DNA of 44,614 nucleotides from positions 1 to 44,614 of the forward strand of contig JAISKM010000147.1 of NCBI GenBank assembly GCA_031261285.1, given 5' to 3'. This DNA is from Candidatus Symbiothrix sp. (GTDB lineage Bacteria; Bacteroidota; Bacteroidia; Bacteroidales; Azobacteroidaceae). Both the position numbers and the translations under genes were made by a program. A model generated the notes under the pieces. It worked only from the letters and a program-made list of their open reading frames with translations, did not search any database and had not been told where the DNA came from. The stretch's first letter is position 1. Every line of letters starts with the position of its first letter. Shown here one piece after another: positions 19,362 through 26,916 of the stretch.

Positions 19362-19772
19362 ATGAATACAAAACGCATTTCATCAAAATGGATTGGCTCG
19401 CTCGAAGCGAACGAAATCTTTGTTTTCGGCAGCAACCTTGCAGGGCAGCACGGTGGTGGAGCGGCACGAGTGGCTTACGCAAAATTTGGCGCAGTATGGG
19501 GGCAAGGCGTTGGCTTGCACGGACGAACCTACGCCATTCCCACCATGCAGGGCGGCATAGAAACCATTGCACCGTATGTTGATGATTTTTTAAACTTTGC
19601 CAAGTCGCACCCCAAACTGAAATTTTTGGTAACAGAAATTGGTTGTGGAATTGCAGGTTTTACGACCAAAGAAGTGGCACCACTGTTCCGTCGCGCTATT
19701 GACGACAATATTGAGAATGTATATCTGCCTGAGAGTTTTTGGGGATGGATTGAATTTTACAATAATATATAA
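19362..19772 (+). CDS. Macro-like domain protein of the A1S_2505 type
   Basis: 136 residues matching the family often labelled A1S_2505 phage non-structural protein. The diagnostic stretch is EIFVFGSNLAGQHGGGAARVA at 18-38 followed by GRTYAIPTM, FLVTEIGCGIAGF and ending in a short helical tail. The glycine-rich loop and strand order resemble macro (ADP-ribose-binding) folds, but ligand and activity are unproven. It sits 40 bases after the protease and 7 before the next kinase, in the same direction, so it is probably transcribed with them. It is the one gene of the block with no obvious phosphosignalling or envelope part. Confidence 0.75.
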   Translation: MNTKRISSKWIGSLEANEIFVFGSNLAGQHGGGAARVAYAKFGAVWGQGVGLHGRTYAIPTMQGGIETIAPYVDDFLNFAKSHPKLKFLVTEIGCGIAGFTTKEVAPLFRRAIDDNIENVYLPESFWGWIEFYNNI

Positions 19773-19779
19773 TTACAAT

Positions 19780-21198
19780 ATGGAAGATAACAACGCTTCA
19801 TTCCGCGAACTCGCCCCCGGCACCGCCCTCCTCAATGGCACCTACACCATTGAGCGCACGATTGGAGCAGGCGGCTTTGGCATTACTTATTATGCCAAAC
19901 ATACGGGATTAAACAATTACTATGTTATTAAGGAATTTTTCCTTGATGGTCGCTGCGTGCGCAATACACAGGCAAAGACGGTCATTACGCAAGGTATCAA
20001 CGAAGACACTTATCAAAAATACCGGCAAAAATTTATCGAAGAAGCGCAAACATTGGCAAAACTTGATCATCCAAACATTGTCAAAGTGATGAATGTCTTC
20101 GATGAAAATAATACCTCTTACATTGTGATGCCGTTTGTAGAGGGAAAAACCCTCCAAGGATTAGTCGAAAAACATGGGCAGTTGGATTATAATACTGCTG
20201 TTAATTACATCGGGCAATTATCTGAAGCCGTGGGGCATATCCATAAAAAGGATATTTTGCACCGCGATATTAAGCCTGACAATATCATCGTCACGCCTAA
20301 AAACACCGTAGTGCTGATCGACTTCGGTTCGGCTCGCGAATTTGTTCACGACAAAACACAAAGCCACACGACCATGCTCACTCAAGGCTATGCTCCTTTG
20401 GAACAATATGCCGCTAATAGTCGAAAAGGGGCTTATTCGGATATTTATGCAATCGGGGCTACTTTGTATTTTGCTATCACAGGGCAAAAACCCTTAGATG
20501 CAACTTCTCGCACGATGGAAACGATGCCCGAACCGCGCGAATTGAACACTGCCATTTCAGAAGATGCCAATCGCACCATTATGAAAGCGATGCAGATGAA
20601 AGCAGAAAACCGGCATCAAAACATCCAAGAGTTTATGGATGATTTGCTGGGAGTAAGACCATCAGATCCAATTGTCGAAGACAAAGCAGGCAGTGGCTCG
20701 AAAAGCAAAATGTGGATTGCAATTATAATTGCACTTCTGCTGGGCATTGCCGGTTTAGTTCTTTGGATAACTTTACACAAGAAAGAGCCAACAGTCACCA
20801 CAGTTGTGCAAAATAACCAAGTTACCGATAAAAAAATGACTGTTTATGGTGATGAATATGTTTACACGGGACAAATAAAAGATGGTGTTCCGCACGGGCA
20901 GGGCAAGGCCGTGTTCAATCCCGGTGACAAAGATGATAGAATACACTATGAAGGGGCTTTCATCAATGGTTATCGAGAGGGGAAAGGACTGCTACAATAC
21001 AACGATGGTATGTCTTACGAAGGGGATTTTGTAAAAAACGAACTTGAAGGACGCGGGAAACTGCAATTTGGTGATGGCCGTTATTACGAAGGCTCCTTTA
21101 GCCATAGTCAACGAAACGGATATGGTAACTATACCGATGCCGCAAAAAAACAACATCGTGGCGAGTTTAAAGACGACAATTTGGTCAGAGAAATATAA
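19780..21198 (+). CDS. Membrane Ser/Thr protein kinase with C-terminal MORN repeats
   Basis: 472 residues from the ATG at 19780; a longer frame exists upstream but overlaps the preceding gene and adds nothing conserved. The kinase domain (about 22-290) is complete: IGAGGFG (28-34), K51 in YYVIKEFF, H161-R-D163, D181-F-G, and TQGYAPLEQY, as in the first kinase. One membrane helix follows (311-333), then four or five MORN repeats (about 358-465; YTGQIKDGVPHGQG, YEGAFINGYREGKG, YEGDFVKNELEGRG, YEGSFSHSQRNGYG). MORN repeats would lie in the periplasm, where they could bind lipid, wall polymer or the MORN protein encoded next. It resembles PASTA kinases in plan, with MORN in place of PASTA. Confidence 0.92.
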   Translation: MEDNNASFRELAPGTALLNGTYTIERTIGAGGFGITYYAKHTGLNNYYVIKEFFLDGRCVRNTQAKTVITQGINEDTYQKYRQKFIEEAQTLAKLDHPNIVKVMNVFDENNTSYIVMPFVEGKTLQGLVEKHGQLDYNTAVNYIGQLSEAVGHIHKKDILHRDIKPDNIIVTPKNTVVLIDFGSAREFVHDKTQSHTTMLTQGYAPLEQYAANSRKGAYSDIYAIGATLYFAITGQKPLDATSRTMETMPEPRELNTAISEDANRTIMKAMQMKAENRHQNIQEFMDDLLGVRPSDPIVEDKAGSGSKSKMWIAIIIALLLGIAGLVLWITLHKKEPTVTTVVQNNQVTDKKMTVYGDEYVYTGQIKDGVPHGQGKAVFNPGDKDDRIHYEGAFINGYREGKGLLQYNDGMSYEGDFVKNELEGRGKLQFGDGRYYEGSFSHSQRNGYGNYTDAAKKQHRGEFKDDNLVREI

Positions 21199-21226
21199 AA
21201 GTAAAACAAATGAAATAATAAAGAAA

Positions 21227-22486
21227 ATGAAAAAGCACTATTTTAATGTTATAAGAGTGTTCATCTTTGGCATCGTTTTATTGAGCAACGTCAATCTATT
21301 TACGACAAATGCACAAAAGATAAACAAAGAGGTTGTGATTACTCCAAATGCGATCGTAAAGAGAGGCAAACCTGCATCAGTTGCACCCAAAGAGCCGGAG
21401 ATTTATTTAAACGTATCGCCAAATGATGTCGGTTTTGATTATAAACGTGACAATAGTTTACTAACAATCAAAACAAATGCACGCACGGTGAGTGTTTCCG
21501 ATATGCCAAGTTGGTGCAGTTACGAATTGGCCGGCGATCATGATTTTTTAATGCTGACTTGTGCTGAAAACTCAGGTACGACTATTCGGTCAGGAGTATT
21601 TAAAATTAATGCCGATAATAAAATAGCCACTGTTTCCGTGACGCAAAATGCAGCAGGAGCCTTTTTCAATGTTTCTCATTCAACGATTGTATTTGAATAC
21701 CCGGCTTTATCTCAAAATATACCGGTTTATGTCACATCCAATTATCAGAATTGGGAAGTGACATCAGATGCTAATTGGTGCCGGGTTTTTAAAACAGACA
21801 ATGGTTTTCAAGTGATTAGTAGTGTGAACACAGGTAACGCCCGCACTGCCACACTGTTCATCAAAGCAGGCGAGGTGATCAAGCCTGTGAGTGTGATTCA
21901 AAATGCCGGATCTGCACCATACGCACGCAATACTTTGCTACAAAAGGCGATGAGTACCGGGGAGTCATATCCGTTGCAGGGCGGAAAATATAAAGGAAAC
22001 ACAGCACAAGCTCAATCAAAAACGATACGTTCCGGTTTAGGCTTTTGTTTATGGAATGAGGGAGATATTTATGTGGGAGAATTTGCTAAAAATTTAAGAA
22101 ATGGCGATGGCATTTTTATAAAGCCCGATGACTATCAAATAGCGGGTTGTCCGGATGCTCAATTTTTTGTTGGACAATGGAGCAATGATAAAAAAGTACA
22201 AGGCAGTCTCTATGACTATCTGGGTAATTTGGTTTACACCGGTGACTTTTCCGGCGACAGACCATCCGGTATCTATCCGTCAGGGAGTGCATTTTCTAAC
22301 TATAAGTTCGAATTTATCAAAGATAACAACAACAATGTATATGTGGGCGAAACGTACAATGGCAGTCCGAATGGCTATGGTTTCTACCTTTGGACTACTG
22401 GCGATATGTGCTATGGCAGTTGGGAAAACGGGCAAAGAACCGGAGGCATTCTTATAAAATTGGATGGAACAATCACAACTGATTAA
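21227..22486 (+). CDS. Secreted BACON and MORN repeat protein
   Basis: 419 residues from the ATG at 21227, chosen because a signal peptide starts there (MKKHYFNVIRVFIFGIVLLSNVNLFTTNAQ). Two BACON domains follow (about 57-140 and 145-230), each with the MPSWCSYEL or DANWCRVF core and the VTQNAAG or VIQNAGS end. BACON domains are Ig-like and were proposed to bind carbohydrate or mucin. The C-terminal half (about 245-415) has MORN-type repeats (YVGEFAKNLRNGDG, YTGDFSGDRPSG, YVGETYNGSPNGYG, CYGSWENGQRTGG). It is likely periplasmic or outer-surface and may pair with the periplasmic MORN part of the kinase encoded immediately upstream. Confidence 0.85.
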   Translation: MKKHYFNVIRVFIFGIVLLSNVNLFTTNAQKINKEVVITPNAIVKRGKPASVAPKEPEIYLNVSPNDVGFDYKRDNSLLTIKTNARTVSVSDMPSWCSYELAGDHDFLMLTCAENSGTTIRSGVFKINADNKIATVSVTQNAAGAFFNVSHSTIVFEYPALSQNIPVYVTSNYQNWEVTSDANWCRVFKTDNGFQVISSVNTGNARTATLFIKAGEVIKPVSVIQNAGSAPYARNTLLQKAMSTGESYPLQGGKYKGNTAQAQSKTIRSGLGFCLWNEGDIYVGEFAKNLRNGDGIFIKPDDYQIAGCPDAQFFVGQWSNDKKVQGSLYDYLGNLVYTGDFSGDRPSGIYPSGSAFSNYKFEFIKDNNNNVYVGETYNGSPNGYGFYLWTTGDMCYGSWENGQRTGGILIKLDGTITTD

Positions 22487-22515
22487 TGAGCATAATTTAA
22501 AAAATCACATCACCC

Positions 22516-24084
22516 ATGGCACAGTCCTTTTTAAACGAATATGAAATTTTGCATGCGACCATCGCGCACGAGGGTGCATTTGCTACCGTCTATAAAGTGC
22601 GACACAAGCAATTAGGCTACATTCGCGCCATTCGCGTGTTGCGCGAAGCCATTGTGGACGAACACGATGAGAAGTATCAAAAATTTCTTGCCGAATGTCA
22701 GTTGTTGTTGCGGCTGGGCAACGGCGGGCACCCCAACATTGTGCGTATCGCCCAACCACGCCTGCTGCAAGGGCATGCGCTGGTGGAAATGGAATATGTG
22801 AATGGAAAAGATTTGAACGATTACATCGCTGAGAAAAATCAATTTATTCCCATACACGAAGTCTTGCGATTTGTTCACGAAATAAGCAGTGCCTTGGCTT
22901 ATTGTCACGAAGGAATTTACGAGTTTTGTATGGACCGGGAACACGACAATTTGCGCGATGATCCCGAAGATGGCAGCAAGGTATTGCTTGATGCGTCTAC
23001 AAAAAAACGGTTGGTAGATAAATACAAAGTGATACACAATGATATACACTCCAAAAATATTATCCGAAAATACGATGGAAGTTTTATCCTGCTTGATTTT
23101 GGTTTATCCATTCAAAACGGTACAGTGGTTAAAAGCAGTACTCGAAAAGGGGGCGCAGCAGAGTATAAAGCACCGGAAAAATGGAGAAATGAGGGACTTA
23201 TTTCCGAGCAAACGGATATGTACAGTTTCGGCATCCTGATGTACGAAATGTTAGCAGGACAAGTACCTTTCCCCTACGTTGAGAAAACAGTTTCAGCCAA
23301 AGCCGAATACGAACTGATGCAGCAACACGAAACTAAAGAACCTGCACCCATCGAACCTTTACGCCGTACGGCTTTTGAACGGGCACATCCGAACAAAAAG
23401 TATGAAAAAGACTATCCCGATTGGCTCGAACCGGTGATTATGAAATGCCTTGAAAAGAAGTCTATAGACCGTTACAAAAACGGGCAAGTGTTGTTTGAAG
23501 AAGTGGAAAAGCATCTGGCCGAAGCCAACGAGCATGCCAACAATGAAGCCGTTAAAAAGTTGCAGACAGAAAACAATCAGTTGGCTCACAAGATCACGCA
23601 GTTACAACAACGCAATAAGGATTTAGAAACTCAAAAAGTGGATGCCGATAAGAAAATTAAGCAATTGGAAAAAGAAAAAACCGAAATAGAAAAAGAAAGG
23701 GCAAACTTGCAAAAACAAACAGAAGATGCTGAAAATCAGCACAAAATGGGCGATAACTATTACTATGAAAAAAATTACGTCGAAGCCGTAAAATGGTACA
23801 AAAAAGGTGCTATTCAAGGTAATTCTTCCGATCAAACTAATTTGGGCTGGATGTATCGAAATGGTTATGGCGTGGTAAAAAATTACATCGAAGCTGCAAA
23901 ATGGTATCGAAAAGCTGCCGAACAAGGTAATGCCTCTGCTCAAAGTTGGTTGGGTTTCATGTACGAAAATGGCTATGGCGTGACTAAAGATAAAATAAAA
24001 GCCATTGAATGGTACAAAAAAGCAGCAGAACAGGGCAATCAAACAGCTATCAGTAATTTGAAAAATTTAGAAATTGACAACTAA
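22516..24084 (+). CDS. Atypical Ser/Thr kinase with coiled coil and Sel1 repeats
   Basis: 522 residues, no membrane helix. The kinase fold covers about 8-335, but the glycine loop is degenerate (IAHEGAFATVYK, with one of three glycines) and the strand-3 lysine is replaced by R40 (YIRAIRVLRE). The catalytic loop H174-N-D176 with later N181, and D194-F-G, are kept. An insertion of about 40 residues (132-172) separates helix E from the catalytic loop. Next come a coiled coil (about 345-408) and three Sel1 repeats (about 410-518; AVKWYKKGAIQGN, AAKWYRKAAEQGN, AIEWYKKAAEQGN). It may be a pseudokinase scaffold or an enzyme with a relocated lysine. Neighbours suggest it assembles complexes in the cytoplasm. 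Confidence 0.88.
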   Translation: MAQSFLNEYEILHATIAHEGAFATVYKVRHKQLGYIRAIRVLREAIVDEHDEKYQKFLAECQLLLRLGNGGHPNIVRIAQPRLLQGHALVEMEYVNGKDLNDYIAEKNQFIPIHEVLRFVHEISSALAYCHEGIYEFCMDREHDNLRDDPEDGSKVLLDASTKKRLVDKYKVIHNDIHSKNIIRKYDGSFILLDFGLSIQNGTVVKSSTRKGGAAEYKAPEKWRNEGLISEQTDMYSFGILMYEMLAGQVPFPYVEKTVSAKAEYELMQQHETKEPAPIEPLRRTAFERAHPNKKYEKDYPDWLEPVIMKCLEKKSIDRYKNGQVLFEEVEKHLAEANEHANNEAVKKLQTENNQLAHKITQLQQRNKDLETQKVDADKKIKQLEKEKTEIEKERANLQKQTEDAENQHKMGDNYYYEKNYVEAVKWYKKGAIQGNSSDQTNLGWMYRNGYGVVKNYIEAAKWYRKAAEQGNASAQSWLGFMYENGYGVTKDKIKAIEWYKKAAEQGNQTAISNLKNLEIDN

Positions 24085-24095
24085 TACATAAAGAT

Positions 24096-24890
24096 ATGTT
24101 CAACAAAACAACAGAAGCGACCGATGCGGTGACGTTTCGAAACGATTTATTGGAAACGATTGTGAAAACGCTTCGTCCACAAGCATTTGCCGACAACGTG
24201 GATGGCTCCTACATTTTATACGTTGCCGGAACAGATGATGATTTGAATTATCAGGCCGAAGTGAATAAACCCGGCTTTAAAAAGGATTTGCTTTTGGCAT
24301 TGGAACATGCAAACATCACGGTAGTTGCCAATGTCCCTTGGACAATTAAAACCACACTTCCTCCGAAAGAAGCAACCGGCAGTTCGGAAGTAAAGAAAGG
24401 TGTTTGTTTGCAGTATGTTAAAACGGAGGAAGAGGTCATCGTACCCGCTCCTGTACCAAGCAAAGCCAAAGTGAGTATTTGGCACGATAAAGGTTCTCTG
24501 GTCAAGGAATCTTACCGGCTTGATTCCTCGAAACGAAAAAGCTATAATGTGGGTAGAGGCGAATTTAATGATAAAACAGGTCTCGAAAACCATATTGCGA
24601 TCAACGACCACGAGAGCAATACCGAAAAAAGTGAATTGAACGCGTGTGTGAGCCGAACACATGCCAAAATTGTATTTGAGGAAGAAAAGGGATTTTGCTT
24701 GCAGGTATTGCCCGGCGGCAGTAAATTAGCTACCGGCAACAGCACAAAAATTAGACACGGCGAAGACTCGATTGTAGAGGCACAAAATCTAAATCTCAAC
24801 TATCCACTAAGTGATGGCGATATTATCGAATTGGGTCGTAAAGTGCTACTAAAATTTGAAACAATTAAAAAATCAAAAAGATCATGCTAA
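24096..24890 (+). CDS. Protein with unknown N-terminal domain and divergent C-terminal FHA domain
   Basis: 264 residues, soluble. The C-terminal part (about 145-262) is an FHA domain with long loops: YNVGRGEFND, VSRTHAKIVFEEE (S-x-x-H present) and LSDGDIIELG. The N-terminal ~100 residues (FRNDLLETIVKTLRPQAFADNVDGSYILYVAG) are not a domain I can name, but align loosely with the start of the next protein, and both share a GSL-x-x-ESY segment before the FHA region. The two are likely paralogues, comparable to FhaA-type proteins. The next gene starts inside its last codons (ATGCTAA). Confidence 0.7.
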   Translation: MFNKTTEATDAVTFRNDLLETIVKTLRPQAFADNVDGSYILYVAGTDDDLNYQAEVNKPGFKKDLLLALEHANITVVANVPWTIKTTLPPKEATGSSEVKKGVCLQYVKTEEEVIVPAPVPSKAKVSIWHDKGSLVKESYRLDSSKRKSYNVGRGEFNDKTGLENHIAINDHESNTEKSELNACVSRTHAKIVFEEEKGFCLQVLPGGSKLATGNSTKIRHGEDSIVEAQNLNLNYPLSDGDIIELGRKVLLKFETIKKSKRSC

Positions 24891-25843
24891 AGAATATACT
24901 AAAAAACATCGCAAAGGTTTTTGTGCCTAACGGCGATAATGGTAATGTAAAAGTGAATAAGCCGGGCGAACTCACCCGTCAGCAGTTGGTGGATCAAATT
25001 GTAGAACATTTTCGATTAGGATTTGCCGAAGAAACAACGGACGAGAGTATGCTTTACCCCACCTCGTTCAATATCGTGCTACATCCCGATGACTATGCCA
25101 AACGGCAACAAGGATTTGCACAGAGTGCAAAAGATTCGGCAAAGAAATTTCATGAATTTTTAAAAGGGAAATTAGTACACTATCCCGATCACATCCCACA
25201 CGCAACATATTGGCATTTTCAGTTTTCGTCTTACGATGATAAAGAGAACGTAGCCGGCGAGGCAATTATCATGTCCACACTTTATTCTACCGATTTTTCG
25301 GCGGCGGATATCAAACCGGGTGCTAATATCAGAGCCACAATCAAACCGGTTGGTTCACTTACGACGGAATCGTATAATATGAACAAAGATGCGCTGTTGG
25401 GAATGGATGTTGTGAATAAAGATCAATTCAGAATCAATTTTGATAAAGATTTTGGTGCCCTCAAAAGTGAAACAATTCGTACAAATAATATTCAAGATAT
25501 GGAAGATAATGCTTATGCCATACTACAATTTAAGGAAGGGCCAATTTTTAAATCCTATTTTATGATTGATCCCCAAATTGAAATATCGGGAGTTCACGAT
25601 ACGCGCACCGGAACAAAATTCTTGAAATTAAATAGCGATGAAGTGATCAACGGACACGTGATGATAAAATTTGAAACTAACGCATTTAAAATTGCTGCCT
25701 TTGGCGACACAAAACTCAACTCTCGTCCGCTTACCCTCAGTCAGGGGGGAGATATAGTATGGTATGATTTAGCCAAACTATCGTCCTTGCTCATCAACGA
25801 CAGTCTGATTGTAGATTTTAAAGCCAATAAAAAAGATAAATGA
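24884..25843 (+). CDS. FhaA-like protein with degenerate FHA-like C-terminus
   Basis: 319 residues, soluble. Residues about 27-110 (TRQQLVDQIVEHFRLGFAEE ... FNIVLHPDDYAKRQQGFAQSAKDSAKKFHEFL) resemble the DUF3662/FhaA N-terminal domain of actinobacterial FhaA, which follows the same plan of strand, P-x-DY helix and long helix. The C-terminal third (about 210-315) has the strand pattern of an FHA domain (NGHVMIKFETNAFKIAAFGD) but no clear Arg or SNGT loop, so phosphothreonine binding may be lost. It overlaps the genes on both sides by a few bases. The FhaA link is from pattern reading alone and needs profile comparison. Confidence 0.55.
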   Translation: MLKNILKNIAKVFVPNGDNGNVKVNKPGELTRQQLVDQIVEHFRLGFAEETTDESMLYPTSFNIVLHPDDYAKRQQGFAQSAKDSAKKFHEFLKGKLVHYPDHIPHATYWHFQFSSYDDKENVAGEAIIMSTLYSTDFSAADIKPGANIRATIKPVGSLTTESYNMNKDALLGMDVVNKDQFRINFDKDFGALKSETIRTNNIQDMEDNAYAILQFKEGPIFKSYFMIDPQIEISGVHDTRTGTKFLKLNSDEVINGHVMIKFETNAFKIAAFGDTKLNSRPLTLSQGGDIVWYDLAKLSSLLINDSLIVDFKANKKDK

Positions 25844-26907
25844 AACAGGCAATTTCTTTTGGGGGTAAAACCGATCAGGGTGAAATTCGTACTAACAACG
25901 AGGATGCGTTTGTTGTTCAAAAAATTTGGGACAACAATCATATTCTTGCCGTTGTGATTGATGGTGTGGGAGGCTATGAAGGCGGAGAAGTCGCTGCTGA
26001 CATTGCACAAAAAGCGATTGTGAACTATCTGAAAGCTTACCCCAATGGTGAACGAATCGAATTGCTCAAACAAGCCGTCATAGAGGCGAATAATAAGATT
26101 TTTGCAGAACGAGCCATTCAAACGCAATTTTCCACTATGAGTTGTGTGCTCACCGCTTGTTTGGTGGAAGTAGCACGCAAACAAATCAATATGGTGCATG
26201 TAGGCGATACGCGATTGTATCAGTATTGGCACAATAAGTTGACAAAACTATCGCACGATCATTCACTGGTGGGTTATCGTGAAGAAGTGGGCGATCTCTC
26301 TGAAGATGAGGCCATGAATCACCCGCAACGCAATGTGATCAATCGAGACCTCGGTTCCAACTTCCACGAAGTGCATGACGAAGATTTTTTGGAGGCTGCT
26401 ATCTTTCCCTTGCAACCAAATAGTATATTAGTACTCTGTTCCGATGGCTTGTCTGATATGCTCAAATCGTTGGAAATAGTGTCGGTGCTGAAACAAAAAA
26501 TCACACTCAAAGAAAAAGTACAGGAACTGATTGATTGTGCCAACAGAAAAGGTGGACAAGACAACATCACAGTTGTTTTGGTAGAATATCAAAGCAATGA
26601 ACCATCACCTGTTACTACAAAGATAGAAACCGAGCAATCCAATATTCGCATCGAGCCAATAGAATTAGAAGAGAAATCACAAAAAGGGAGAATAAAAAAA
26701 GGTTTCATTGCGCTTATCGCATTAGCTGCTTTGGCTATTGGTTTTGCCGGTGGTTGGTTTGGGAAAATGTATCTGATGAATACGAACAATGAAATCCGGG
26801 AGGTGCTGCCGGCAGACAGTTGTTCAACAACGGTATCAGAAGATACTGTGACTATAAACACCGATAGTGTTGTCCTCAATGCTATAGACGACACAATTTC
26901 AAATTAA
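25840..26907 (+). CDS. PP2C-type Ser/Thr phosphatase, membrane anchored
   Basis: 355 residues, second phosphatase of the block. The PP2C domain (about 4-250) keeps NNEDAF (19-24), D41 in IDGVGGYEGGE, HVGDTR (120-125), SDGLSDML (201-208) and GGQDNIT (238-244). One membrane helix lies at about 288-308, and a short acidic Ser/Thr/Asp tail of about 45 residues is predicted to be outside. It differs from the first phosphatase in lacking the long coiled coil. It is directly followed, after 9 bases, by the SEDS-PBP fusion, the order seen for pstP and rodA in Actinobacteria. Confidence 0.92.
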   Translation: MKQAISFGGKTDQGEIRTNNEDAFVVQKIWDNNHILAVVIDGVGGYEGGEVAADIAQKAIVNYLKAYPNGERIELLKQAVIEANNKIFAERAIQTQFSTMSCVLTACLVEVARKQINMVHVGDTRLYQYWHNKLTKLSHDHSLVGYREEVGDLSEDEAMNHPQRNVINRDLGSNFHEVHDEDFLEAAIFPLQPNSILVLCSDGLSDMLKSLEIVSVLKQKITLKEKVQELIDCANRKGGQDNITVVLVEYQSNEPSPVTTKIETEQSNIRIEPIELEEKSQKGRIKKGFIALIALAALAIGFAGGWFGKMYLMNTNNEIREVLPADSCSTTVSEDTVTINTDSVVLNAIDDTISN

Positions 26908-26916
26908 AAAAACAGT

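Noticed and set aside
21044..21226. Longer N-terminus for the BACON-MORN protein
   Set aside because: The upstream part overlaps the kinase gene and would bury the signal peptide; the ATG at 21227 is the natural start.
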